From: Oscillospiraceae bacterium
GTDB lineage: Bacteria > Bacillota > Clostridia > Oscillospirales > Oscillospiraceae
Length of the DNA stretch: 64,000 bases
NCBI GenBank assembly: GCA_020025305.1
Contig: JAHHSG010000006.1
Span: 32,492 to 96,491 of the forward strand
Direction: 5' to 3'
The notes beneath the pieces were generated by a model. The model was not told where the DNA came from. It did no database searches and saw only the letters and a list, made by a program, of their open reading frames with translations. The position numbers and the translations under genes are program-made. How positions within the stretch are numbered: position 1 is the first letter of the stretch; every line of letters starts with the position of its first letter. Shown one piece after another: positions 50,529-59,211 of this stretch.

Positions 50529-52274
50529 TTACTCCATTGCTGCCACAATGGGTTCCATCTCATCCAACAGGACTTTTGCCTCCTCGGTGGCCCCCTTTTC
50601 CAAGCATCGGGCAATGCGGGCTTCCAATTCCTTTTTCCGTGTCTCCAGTTCCAGATACTCCTTGCTGAAATGGTGTTTATAAATCATCTTTCGGAACGCG
50701 CGAATACTCATAGGGCGAATCGTTCCCTGTTCCACCAGCAGAACGCTGTCCATGCAATTGGCAATCGTATAGAAGTCGTGAGATACCATCAATACAGCGC
50801 CTTCATAGGCAGAGATGGCCTCTTCCAGTGCCATTTGCGCAAAGGTGTCCAGATGACTGGACGGTTCATCCAGCAAAAGGAGATTCTTCTCCCCCAGTGC
50901 CAGCTTGGCCAGCTGCAGCAGATTCTTCTCACCGCCGGAGAGGTGGGCGATGTTTCGCTCCAGCCCATCGGGGGCAAAGCAGTACTGTGCCAGATACTGC
51001 TCTACCTCAGACCGGGTATTTAATCCCGCATCTAAAAACTCCTCCAAAATGGTATGTGCCTGACACAGAGATTCTTCTTGCAATTGAGAGAAAAAGCCGA
51101 CTGTTGCCTCCTCTCCATATTGGATGGCGGGGTTTGTCCCTTCCCGAATCTCCCGTAAAAGCGAGGTCTTGCCGGCGCCATTGGGCCCCACGATGGCCAC
51201 CTTCTGCTTTGCCTGAACCGCAAAGCTGACATGGGCAAGAAGCGGCTTTTCAAAGGTGAGACTATAGTCCTGCACCTGTAAAAGAATTGCCTGATCCGAT
51301 GTGATCCCTGCCTCAGGCAGACAGATCCGAGGACTCTGGATTTTCACAAAGGGCGGCTTAATCTGCCGTGCCTGCAATCGTTTGAGGTAAGTGGCCTTGC
51401 CCTTGAGGACACGGCCGCGCAAGGGATCAATGACCTCTGTTGCCTCCTTGCGCAGGCGCTCCACCAACGCCTCCGCTCTTTGGATTTCCGCAGTTTCAGC
51501 AGCGGCTTTCTCTTGGAGCTCCACCTTTCTTTGCAGCAGGGCATACTGATATGCCAGGAAGCTGCCGTCAAATTCCTGTAAATCTCCATTTTCCAAATGC
51601 CAGATCTGATCGAAGCAATGGCTAAGCAGATACCGGCTGTGGGTGACCACCAGCAGTGTCCCCTGATAAGCGTTAATCAAATCCCGCAGGCCATTGAGAT
51701 TTTCAAAATCCAAAAAGACATCCGGCTCGTCCATGATCAAAAGCCCCGGACGCCGCAGCATCTGCCGGATCACCTGAAGCAGCTTATATTCTCCGCCGCT
51801 GAGTAAGGCCAGGTGCAAATCCGCCTTCTCCTCCAGCTCCGCCAGCTGCAATTGGCGGCGAATATTGCTATGACAGTGCTCTGCATCCATAGCGGACTGC
51901 TCCTCCAGCATCTGCTGATACTGCTCCAGCAGAATGTCCAGATCTTCCGCTGTCTCCATTTGGGTACAGATATGGGCAATCTGCTCATCGATGGCTCGGA
52001 AATCCTCCATAAGATAGTCCGTCACGGTGACAGACTGGTTCTTATCCCGGCTGGCAAACTGGGTGACATATCCGATACGGCCCACATTTTCTCGATGAAG
52101 TTTCCCATCAAAGAGGAACTTCTCCGGGCTGCGGATTAGCTCCGCCAATGTAGTCTTGCCGGTACCGTTGCTGCCAATGAGTGCACAGTGGCGGCCTTCG
52201 GCCAGCGTGAATGATATGTTTTCATACAGGTTCTTTTGTGGAAACCCATAGGAGAGATTTTCTGCGTTAATCAT
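50529..52274 (-). CDS. ABC-F family ribosome-associated ATPase
   Basis: A 581-residue protein with two ABC domains and no membrane part: Walker A GSNGTGKTT and GPNGAGKTS, signatures LSGGEYKLLQV and LSGGEKNLLQL, Walker B LLIMDEPDVFLD and LLLLDEPSSHLD, and the charged linker around LRKEATEVIDPLRGR between them. ABC-F proteins act on the ribosome, either as translation factors or as antibiotic-protection proteins (Lsa/Vga/Msr). The short C-terminal extension and linker do not settle which. ATG 52274 follows GAGGA. Confidence 0.9.
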   Translation of the reverse strand: MINAENLSYGFPQKNLYENISFTLAEGRHCALIGSNGTGKTTLAELIRSPEKFLFDGKLHRENVGRIGYVTQFASRDKNQSVTVTDYLMEDFRAIDEQIAHICTQMETAEDLDILLEQYQQMLEEQSAMDAEHCHSNIRRQLQLAELEEKADLHLALLSGGEYKLLQVIRQMLRRPGLLIMDEPDVFLDFENLNGLRDLINAYQGTLLVVTHSRYLLSHCFDQIWHLENGDLQEFDGSFLAYQYALLQRKVELQEKAAAETAEIQRAEALVERLRKEATEVIDPLRGRVLKGKATYLKRLQARQIKPPFVKIQSPRICLPEAGITSDQAILLQVQDYSLTFEKPLLAHVSFAVQAKQKVAIVGPNGAGKTSLLREIREGTNPAIQYGEEATVGFFSQLQEESLCQAHTILEEFLDAGLNTRSEVEQYLAQYCFAPDGLERNIAHLSGGEKNLLQLAKLALGEKNLLLLDEPSSHLDTFAQMALEEAISAYEGAVLMVSHDFYTIANCMDSVLLVEQGTIRPMSIRAFRKMIYKHHFSKEYLELETRKKELEARIARCLEKGATEEAKVLLDEMEPIVAAME

Positions 52275-52580
52275 AGTCAATCCTCAGCTCTTTGTAATTT
52301 CGATACCCATCATACCGATAATTGCCCGCAATTGCAAGAACTGCCGGACAAATCTTTCGCAAAAAGCAAAAATTTCTCCTTCTCCCTCATTTCTCAGCTT
52401 TCCGCCGAGGACAGGATGCCCCTTTCTTTGGCCATAAGCCACATGCCTCGCCCATAAGCCCCAGAGCCTGTTTGCATCGCCCCGCCTTACTTATTTTGTC
52501 TAATCGTGGAAAACATGCTCACAGCTTTTCTCTGGCCTTCATATATTAAAACTGAAGATGTTTTATTGGAGGTAACGCAT

Positions 52581-53024
52581 GTGAATAGAAACAATGCCGG
52601 TACCGGAACTTCTGGTATAAAGGATTATGGGCCAGAGCCCTTGATTGTCAACATAGACTGTTTTGCAAAACAAAATCCCTACTATCGGACTGCCCTGTGG
52701 ACAGGGAACGATCTGCAGGTAACGCTCATGAGCATTCCCGTCCATGGAGATGTGGGGATGGAAGTTCATTGCGATTTAGATCAGTTTATCCGCATCGAAG
52801 ACGGATGTGCCCTTGTTATCCTGGAAAAAAGCGATACGCATTTATGCTACCAGCAAAGAGTCGGCAGCAACTACGCTGTCCTTATTCCCGCCGGCACACG
52901 GCACAATATTATCAATATAGGCAATATCCCGTTAAAGCTGTATTCCATTTATGCCCCGCCGCAGCACCCCTTCGGAACGGTTCATGCAACCAAAGAGATC
53001 GCAGAAGACGCCGAAACACACTGA
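52581..53024 (+). CDS. Cupin domain protein
   Basis: A 147-residue single cupin. Core strands carry VHGDVGMEVHCDLDQFIRIE and later IPAGTRHNIINIGNIPLKLY, covering the two cupin motifs with His and Glu metal ligands (HxD...H). The tail YAPPQHPFGTVH is common in related cupins. Start is GTG at 52581 with TGGAGGTAAC upstream; the frame is open to 52506. Standing alone, no pathway can be inferred. The 306-base gap upstream (52275-52580) holds nothing recognisable. Confidence 0.82.
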   Translation: MNRNNAGTGTSGIKDYGPEPLIVNIDCFAKQNPYYRTALWTGNDLQVTLMSIPVHGDVGMEVHCDLDQFIRIEDGCALVILEKSDTHLCYQQRVGSNYAVLIPAGTRHNIINIGNIPLKLYSIYAPPQHPFGTVHATKEIAEDAETH

Positions 53025-53093
53025 TTTCCGTACAGAATACCGGTTCCTCTCCCCTGCCCATGGCAAAAGGATCTACACCAGCTGCTCAAAGAT

Positions 53094-54041
53094 TTATTTG
53101 TGCCGATAGATACGTTTTTCCAACGCAAAAATGCGGCCGCTAAATTCCCCTGCCGCCAGGCCCTCCATGGCCTTACGGTAGATTTCCATACGGCTGTCGA
53201 TGGCATCAATCTCAGAGAGCAGCTCGCTCTCAGCACAGATTGGCACCACTGCCGCGCCAAACGCAGGTTCGCCGTGGTGAGAGAGAATCATGTGCTGCAG
53301 CAGCACAGACTTATCCTCCGGCACGCCAAGCTGCTTGGCGACCTCTGCCACATCCTGTGCTCCCATAACCAAGTGTCCCAACAGCTGGCCTTTCACCGAA
53401 TAATTGGTTGCCAATCCCAACTGAGAGAAGGTAAATTCCTTTTCCTTTGCAAAATCGTGGAGGAATGTACCTGCCAGCAGCAGACTGCGGTCTATCACAT
53501 CCGCATAAAGATTTGCCAAGAAATCCGCAATTTTCAGCATATGGGCGGTATGCATTAAGAGTCCGGAGATAAAGCCGTGATGAACGCTCTTTGCCGCAGG
53601 AATATTGCGAAGCGCGTCATAGTGCTCGTGCATCATTTGCAGGCAAATTGCTTGATAATCCTGATCTTCGATGGTGCGGAGCAGGCGTTCCACGTCCTGC
53701 ATGGTGGCATCCACGTCAATGGGTGCCACCGGAACCAAATCAGCAATGTTGTATGGATCATCACGCTCCGCCAAACGAATGCGCTCAATCACAATTTGGT
53801 ATGCACCTCTAAACTCGGAAACTTCGCCCCGGATCTTGATAACCTTCCCCTCATCTCCGACTCCAATCGGGCCAGAATAGTTCCAAACCTTCGCCTCCAC
53901 CGTACCGCTCTTGTCGGCAAGGGTAGCGTTCAGAAAAGGTTTCCCGTTGGCTGCCGTTTTAGGATAAGCACCTTTGAGAATATAGAAACCCTCCACCTGG
54001 TCCCCTATATGCATATCGCAAATCATCGTACTGTATTCCAT
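53094..54041 (-). CDS. 3'-5' exoribonuclease YhaM family
   Basis: A 315-residue protein with an N-terminal OB-fold (VEGFYILKGAYPKTAANGK and NATLADKSGTVEAKVWN, about residues 8-90) and a central HD domain (HHGFISGLLMHTAH, HDFAKEKEF, SHHGEPAFGA) that binds metals. That is the YhaM architecture of Bacillota, which trims RNA and single-stranded DNA. ATG 54041 follows AAGGAGAC; the frame runs further up to 54167 with no site. Monocistronic. A perfect palindrome ACCACATGTGGT lies about 90 bases upstream (54126-54137). Confidence 0.9.
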   Translation of the reverse strand: MEYSTMICDMHIGDQVEGFYILKGAYPKTAANGKPFLNATLADKSGTVEAKVWNYSGPIGVGDEGKVIKIRGEVSEFRGAYQIVIERIRLAERDDPYNIADLVPVAPIDVDATMQDVERLLRTIEDQDYQAICLQMMHEHYDALRNIPAAKSVHHGFISGLLMHTAHMLKIADFLANLYADVIDRSLLLAGTFLHDFAKEKEFTFSQLGLATNYSVKGQLLGHLVMGAQDVAEVAKQLGVPEDKSVLLQHMILSHHGEPAFGAAVVPICAESELLSEIDAIDSRMEIYRKAMEGLAAGEFSGRIFALEKRIYRHK

Positions 54042-54497
54042 CACTAGTCTCCTTATGCTGTTTTTATTCTCTCCGGCTCCCCCACACATACGGAGTCCGG
54101 AGCACCTTGCGGCTATAGACAGCATACCACATGTGGTGTTGTGAATAAAGAGCACACGGCTTCCCACTGCATACTATTCCTTATTCTTACACACAAATTA
54201 AACTGCCCGTTGCCGTATGCAGCCGCTGCATAGCCTCTGCGCCATGGATTGTCCCCCTCGTCTCCCTCTTTTTGTTTGTTGCTCCCGGAAAACCACAGCT
54301 GTGCAATACTCCAACGAAAAGGTACGTTCCTTTCCTTATCTGCCCTATCTACTGTCTCCGGCATGAACACATGTCATCCTCATTACGCAGTTGGATATGA
54401 TCATTTCTTTGGGTATTCTTTCTTACAGATATGTCTGAGACTTCCGGTCTAGGCATGTCCCGAGCATATCCCACGCACACATCCTGACCACCCGCCA

Positions 54498-54506
54498 CAT
54501 AGTATA
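54498..54506 (+). promoter_or_regulatory. Sigma-K/sigma-E-like -10 before the Cys-rich gene
   Basis: CATAGTATA matches the CATAnnnTA -10 of mother-cell sigma factors, with an AC at about 16 bases upstream as sigma-K -35. The 54042-54559 gap otherwise holds no gene. Confidence 0.35.
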
Positions 54507-54559
54507 AAATGGTCATCACCTTACTGACCAAAATAACAAATAGGAGTGTGTTTTAAAAA

Positions 54560-55432
54560 ATGTCTTGTTCCTGCAATCAGGCAAAGATTCCTGTCTGTAA
54601 TCTGGAAATTGACTACTCGACTGTGCAGAGAGAACGAATTCTTCCCTTTCAGATATCTCTCAATTTGAACGAGTCTACCCTCGTCCCATCCGTAGGGGAA
54701 AATCAAAGATTTTGCTATGACGTTGTGGCCGTTGGTGAAGATACTTCTCTGTATGCCGATCTAAGCCATCTGGTGCTTGGGATATGCGATCAGATCCCCG
54801 TGGAAGAGATCGCAAATATCACCGTCACTATAAACGGCGTGGATCAAGACGTGATTTTTGGAGAAGGCGGCAACGTGGAATTACGCACTGCCAATAACCC
54901 CGACCCTCCCACCGGATGCCCCGGTCTTAAATTTGACTTCCCGTTGGATAAGGTAAATGGGAACATGCGCATCTGCTTTGAACTGACAGTTGCCCGAGAG
55001 ATAGCAGGAATGGATGTCTGTCTATTCGGTGGCAACACAACTGCAGAGGGGCTGACAATTTGCGGGCCCAGCTGCGAAAAGCAGAGCGGGAGTTGCCCGG
55101 TGATTGGGTATCAGCGCTCTACCGTCTGCGTGCCTGTGACTGTGACCCCCTTTGCACATGTAGGCACACCGATCACCAGCTGCTGCGGCGAGCCTGTCGT
55201 GACAGCCGGTGACATTTGCCAGCGAAACGGAGGAGTTTGCCGCTTTACCATCAAACAGCAGATTTGTGTCGCCGTGCCTGTGGAGTTCGGTGCCCGGGCT
55301 GTAACAGGAATGCCCAGCGTCCAGTGCGGAGAAGTCAGCAATACGAATATCTGTACGGATTGTACCCCTGTCGATACAGCAGCACAGGTCAAAAAGGCGA
55401 CATCCAAAACGCCATCCAAGTTCTTAAAATAA
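54560..55432 (+). CDS. Cysteine-rich hypothetical protein, possibly spore-surface
   Basis: A 290-residue protein with 20 cysteines, including CC and SCSC, and beta-rich repeats. Two similar blocks recur: STVCVPVTVTPFAHVGTPIT and QICVAVPVEFGARAVTG. It has no signal peptide or membrane helix. Such Cys-rich, repeat-containing clostridial proteins are often found in the spore coat or exosporium; a possible mother-cell sigma promoter upstream supports this, but the assignment is inference. TAGGAGTG precedes the ATG. Confidence 0.6.
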   Translation: MSCSCNQAKIPVCNLEIDYSTVQRERILPFQISLNLNESTLVPSVGENQRFCYDVVAVGEDTSLYADLSHLVLGICDQIPVEEIANITVTINGVDQDVIFGEGGNVELRTANNPDPPTGCPGLKFDFPLDKVNGNMRICFELTVAREIAGMDVCLFGGNTTAEGLTICGPSCEKQSGSCPVIGYQRSTVCVPVTVTPFAHVGTPITSCCGEPVVTAGDICQRNGGVCRFTIKQQICVAVPVEFGARAVTGMPSVQCGEVSNTNICTDCTPVDTAAQVKKATSKTPSKFLK

Positions 55433-55454
55433 TTCTGGAAATACGTTCCCCTGC

Positions 55455-55490
55455 AAAGACGGCAGTGGTCAAGACCACTGCCGTCTTTTA
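55455..55490 (+). terminator. Terminator after the Cys-rich gene
   Basis: AAAGACGGCAGTGGT (55455-55469) and ACCACTGCCGTCTTT (55474-55488), perfect 15-bp stem. Confidence 0.85.
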
Positions 55491-55850
55491 TGCGTTCTAA
55501 TTATGAAATAGAATCGAGTGATGGGTGATCACGCGCACTGAAGCCCCTGGAATAAGTGGAACATCCTGTACGCAGCCTAAGCTTGTGGTGTGTACAGGAT
55601 GGGTATCCTAAATCGCATGTGTCGTTACCAGATATTAAATCCACTCCCCAGTCATTTTCATCAGTGCGCAGATGGGTATTCTATACCCATCGCTTCTGTT
55701 TTTCAATGCGTTTTGGAGCGAGATAGTAATCCATATCCCTACCACAAAACGGAACATCCGGCTGCTGCGCAGTCTATCTACCAAAATCTCACAGTTTTCT
55801 TCTGCGGTCTCCTATATCAAACACTTAGAAATGTGCACTCTGGACAACGG
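55491..55850. other. Intergenic region with inverted repeats
   Basis: No gene seen. CATCCTGTAC (55562-55571) pairs with GTACAGGATG (55592-55601), and GATGGGTA-TTCTA-TACCCATC (55671-55691) is a perfect hairpin. GATGGGTAT occurs twice (55598 and 55671). Function unknown. Confidence 0.4.
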
Positions 55851-56600
55851 CTATTGTTCAACTTCCTGCACCAGCAGTAAAGCATATCCCTGCGGATCCT
55901 CTGTAATTTTCGTGCAGTGTGCATAGCCTGGCCAAAGACGGATTTTTGCGGCCGGGTACTCAATCGCATACTGCTTTTTGGCTTGTTTCCAATCGGCATC
56001 CTTCTGCCCGTAGGCGAATACACAATTTTTTTGTTGCTCCAGAGATAAGGTTGGCAATGTAACATGCGCACAATCCCATACCATATTTTTGAGGCTCTCT
56101 TCATCAATGGAAACTATCTGATATGCCATTATTTTTGCAGCCGCTTCACTATACAATGCTCTCATCTTGCGGACAGCAATTTCTGGATGTGCGACGGCTT
56201 TTCTGTGTTTATGAAGAAAAACTGCTTTTGTTACCGCAGCCGTTATATTCCCGTTTTTCAAGAAGCTTGTCCCCTCAAAAAACAAATGCTCGAACGATGT
56301 GTCTGATATGCGCAATAGCTGCATCAGAACAGTGCCACCCAGCGATGTGCCAAAGCCCATTTTAATGATAGTAATCTGGTTATCTAACAGGTAATCCCGG
56401 ATCTGTTTAGCTTCTTCCTCCGCACTTTTATAGGTTTGATCGGCCGCAGCTCCGAATCCTGAAAGATCAGCAACCAGATAGCGATAGCCATCTCCCATCA
56501 ATTCAACCAGCAGAGTTTTGATCAGTTCCGCTGTGGCAAACATAGGCGGAATCAAAAGAATCGTTTTTGCATTTTCAGAGTTAATATCAAGAATTTTCAT
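55851..56600 (-). CDS. Alpha/beta-fold hydrolase
   Basis: A 249-residue alpha/beta hydrolase. The nucleophile elbow GFGTSLGGT gives GTSLG (Ser of GxSxG), an LLIPPMFATAELIK oxyanion-loop strand precedes it, and the C-terminal GYAHCTK carries the catalytic histidine. It lies downstream of the broken methyltransferase gene on the same strand, with the iron-type box upstream of both. Substrate unknown. Homologues in Clostridia are often next to TetR regulators as here. Confidence 0.82.
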   Translation of the reverse strand: MKILDINSENAKTILLIPPMFATAELIKTLLVELMGDGYRYLVADLSGFGAAADQTYKSAEEEAKQIRDYLLDNQITIIKMGFGTSLGGTVLMQLLRISDTSFEHLFFEGTSFLKNGNITAAVTKAVFLHKHRKAVAHPEIAVRKMRALYSEAAAKIMAYQIVSIDEESLKNMVWDCAHVTLPTLSLEQQKNCVFAYGQKDADWKQAKKQYAIEYPAAKIRLWPGYAHCTKITEDPQGYALLLVQEVEQ

Positions 56601-56660
56601 CGTTTCTTTGCTTCTTTACTCTATTTGCAGGTTCGAAAACCAAGAAAAGAAATGCAGGCA

Positions 56661-57139
56661 CTATTGTTTGGGAAACCACGGGATGCAACGGTTGACTTGA
56701 TTGCCGTTGTCCATATATTCCCGTCCATAACATTCTGCAAGCCATTTTTCTTCTGTGCTTTTCATCAAAATAGTAATGTCCACCCAAAAAATACAAGGAA
56801 GAAGCAGTGACAAAAGGTTTGCAGACAGCATCCCAGATCCTCTCAGAGCTATCGCAATTGTAGCGTATATGGGATTTCTCACCCATGAATATATGTCCTC
56901 TGTGATCAGATGGTTTTCTAAGATAGCACGATTGATTTTTGCGACAATGACCGTCTGTATCCAGACCCATATACCCAGTATAATCAAAAGACAGCCAACA
57001 CCCCGAAAAAGGTATGTGCAACAGGTGAGTTTTACCAGAATTCAAGTAGCCTGAGTGCTCTATAAGAGCGAACGCAAAAAAGCATCATTGCAACGCAAAA
57101 TGGTCCCACCCCATAAACAGGCAAATACTTCCTATGCAT
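56661..57139 (-). pseudogene. Isoprenylcysteine carboxyl methyltransferase family, frameshifted
   Basis: From ATG 57139 (GGAGGT upstream) the reading YLPVYGVGPFCVAMMLF is the N-terminus of a PEMT/ICMT-like membrane methyltransferase, but it ends in a stop after 35 codons. The similarity continues in a second frame (LNSGKTHLLHIP) and then a third (LLIILGIWVWIQTVIVAKI ... SWVRNPIYATIAIAL ... STEEKWLAECYG), ending at 56661. At least two frameshifts separate the pieces. The C-terminal part still has the SAM/lipid motif RNPIY and EE. Unless the assembly is wrong the gene is dead. Confidence 0.7.
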
Positions 57140-57166
57140 CACTGGAACCTCCAGCCACATTCAATA

Positions 57167-57182
57167 GTTAGCGCCGACTAAC
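57167..57182 (-). promoter_or_regulatory. Iron-type box upstream of the methyltransferase pseudogene
   Basis: GTTAG-CGCCGA-CTAAC, 28 bases before the pseudogene start and 150 bases before tetR. Same N6 spacing as the feo and AraC boxes. Confidence 0.55.
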
Positions 57183-57278
57183 CGCAGAATATCACATACG
57201 CCTTTGCTTTTCAAGATATTGTATGTGCTGAAATACGCCTTTGTTTATCATGTTAAGAAGTATTTTTGAGTGGCCCTA

Positions 57279-57333
57279 TTGACAAACACATGGTTATCCG
57301 TTATTATAACACCGTTATATAACGATGTTATAA
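57279..57333 (+). promoter_or_regulatory. tetR promoter and operator
   Basis: TTGACA (57279-57284), 17-base spacer, TATTAT (57302-57307). A nested palindrome follows: TTATAACA (57304-57311) with TGTTATAA (57326-57333), and inside it CGTTATATAACG (57313-57324). It covers the -10 and start site, as for an autorepressing TetR protein. Confidence 0.75.
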
Positions 57334-57334
57334 G

Positions 57335-57961
57335 GTGATAAACTTGGATATAAATGAAAATGCAACATTGCAAAATATTCTGTCTGTTGCATGCAAAGAA
57401 TTTCTGCAAAAGGGATTTCAGGGTGCATCTCTCCGCAATATTGTGAGAAAAGCAGGGGTTACAACCGGAGCGTTTTACGGCTATTTTAAAAGCAAAGAAG
57501 AATTGTTTGATGCGCTGGTGAAGGATCAGTATGCGCACATATTAGAGATGTACAAAACAACTTTGGATAACTTTCACAGGAAATTACCCGATGAGCAACG
57601 ATCCTGCATGGCGGCGTATACAATTACCGAAATGTCCCAGATGGCAGACTATATCTACGATCATTTTGACGTATTCAAACTGATCCTGTGCTGCTCAGAG
57701 GGCACGATATATGAGAACCTTGTTCATGATATGTCACAAATGAACTGTGAGTCTACCCGCGATTTTTATAATACGATGAATCACAACGGTGCGCCAATGA
57801 ACGCTGTACATCCGCAGCTGGAGCACATGCTAACCAGTGGAATGTTCTACGCTTTTTTTGAGATGGTAGTACACGATATTTCAAGGGACAGTGCGGCCGA
57901 TTATATCAGGCAGCTCGTATATTTTTACGAAGCAGGTTGGCAAAGAATTATGGGGTTTTGA
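57335..57961 (+). CDS. TetR/AcrR family regulator
   Basis: A 208-residue TetR repressor: HTH at about residues 12-58 (FLQKGFQGASLRNIVRKAG, then TTGAFYGYFKSKEELFDALV) and an all-helical ligand domain. Starts with GTG at 57335 directly after a 30-base operator. It controls the following ECF genes in related clostridial cassettes. The ligand is unknown. Confidence 0.9.
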   Translation: MINLDINENATLQNILSVACKEFLQKGFQGASLRNIVRKAGVTTGAFYGYFKSKEELFDALVKDQYAHILEMYKTTLDNFHRKLPDEQRSCMAAYTITEMSQMADYIYDHFDVFKLILCCSEGTIYENLVHDMSQMNCESTRDFYNTMNHNGAPMNAVHPQLEHMLTSGMFYAFFEMVVHDISRDSAADYIRQLVYFYEAGWQRIMGF

Positions 57962-57982
57962 ACCCTATAATTTTTATGCAGC

Positions 57983-58000
57983 GGTCAGTCTGTGCTAACC
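57983..58000 (+). promoter_or_regulatory. Iron-type box upstream of the ECF genes
   Basis: GGTCAG-TCTGTG-CTAACC, one mismatch from GGTTAG-N6-CTAACC. Lies 72 bases before the ECF S-component start. Confidence 0.45.
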
Positions 58001-58071
58001 AATCAAACTGGAGCATCAGCCATCTGGCTGCTTATTATCATAAATCTATTCAAGAAATGGGGTAAAACACG

Positions 58072-58657
58072 ATGACGAAAAAAAACGAAACTCGAAGGGA
58101 AAAATCTTATTAACGTAGGCATTTATGCCGCCACTTGCTGTGTCGTGGCCATGCTGGTGGCCATGCTGGGTTACATCCCCATTATTCTTCCGCTATTGGC
58201 TGTGTTCTGCCCTTTGTTTGGCAGTATTCCTATGATGCTGTTTATGACAAAGGTTAAAAAGTTCGGCATGATCACACTAATGTGCACGATGATCGGAATT
58301 TTCCTGTGGATCACCGGCATGGGCTACTGGCCTTTTCTTTTTCGTGTGGTATGCGGCTTTTTAACCGACCTGCTGGATAAGAGCGGAAACTATCACAGTG
58401 CGGTCAAAACCGTAATCGGCAATGACATGTTACATTTGACGATATTTGCAAATCTGATTCCACCCTATACCTATATTGATGGTTATTTCTCTACTCGTCA
58501 GGACTTTGGTCAGGAATACATCACCAGTCTGGCGAACATCATGCAGCCGTGGACGGCACTGGTATTGCTGCTGGCTAGCTTTGTGTGCGGTGTTATCGGA
58601 AGGCTCATTGGTCAAAAGCTGCTGAAAATGCATTTTGCAAAGGCGGGAATTGTATAA
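58072..58657 (+). pseudogene. MptD-type ECF transporter S component with a poly-A frameshift
   Basis: A membrane substrate-binding (S) subunit, with five to six hydrophobic segments and LGYIPIILPLLAVFCP, LFMTKVKKFGMIT and LIGQKLLKMHFAKAGIV typical of the MptD/Trep_Strep family. From ATG 58072 the first frame runs into a stop after 13 codons, because an A8 tract (58078-58085) puts the start one base out of frame. With seven A residues it would read MTKKTKLEGKNLINVGIY, the normal N-terminus. So it is a pseudogene, a slippage-regulated gene or a sequencing error. Other codons look intact. Confidence 0.65.
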
Positions 58658-59199
58658 TGGCGGCCGGGCTTTTTCAGGCAAGCATTCAAAACCGCGGAAT
58701 CATTCTTGATCCCCAAACAAAATTTCTGCTTTTGATTACCATGTCCATCTTTGTTTTGGGTGGTGCCGGCGTAGAAATTACCGGAAGATTGATGCCGCTA
58801 TTCTGCGCAATAATAACGGTCAGCGAATTTACGGCAGCAATGCTGCGAATACACGTCAGCGAAAAAATCATTATACCGCTTTCCGTAATGTTCCGCTTTT
58901 TCCCTACAGTATTGGATGAATTTCACTCCATCAATACAGCGATGAAAATGCGAGGAATTCAGTTTGGCAGAGTTGGAATCACAAAAATGATTGAATATCG
59001 TCTGGTTTCCTTAATGACCTGCTATGCTAAAATTGGCGAAGAACTGTCGGCTGCGGCTCTTACACGAGGATTGGGCGGAGATGCGAAACGAACCAATATA
59101 TGCAAAATTGGATTTCATTTGCAAGACTATCTCGTAGTTCCATTGTGTCTCATCCCATATATGCTGCTGTTATTACAGCTTTTCGGCTTTTATGTGTAA
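58657..59199 (+). CDS. ECF transporter T component, internally shortened
   Basis: Energy-coupling-factor membrane subunit. The end has the T-component signature VMFRFFPTVLDEFHSINTAM and KMRGIQFG, followed by the EELSAAALTRGLGG region that contacts the ATPases. At 180 residues it is about 60-80 shorter than usual: the segments between the first helices and SEFTAAMLRIHV are missing in frame. Stop and start with the S gene overlap (TAATG). It may be non-functional. Confidence 0.7.
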   Translation: MAAGLFQASIQNRGIILDPQTKFLLLITMSIFVLGGAGVEITGRLMPLFCAIITVSEFTAAMLRIHVSEKIIIPLSVMFRFFPTVLDEFHSINTAMKMRGIQFGRVGITKMIEYRLVSLMTCYAKIGEELSAAALTRGLGGDAKRTNICKIGFHLQDYLVVPLCLIPYMLLLLQLFGFYV

Positions 59200-59211
59200 A
59201 GGGGGGCGCCA

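Noticed and set aside
58072..58150. Programmed ribosomal frameshifting in the S-component
   Set aside because: There is no slippery heptamer followed by a clear pseudoknot or stem-loop, so simple A-tract indel is the more likely reason.
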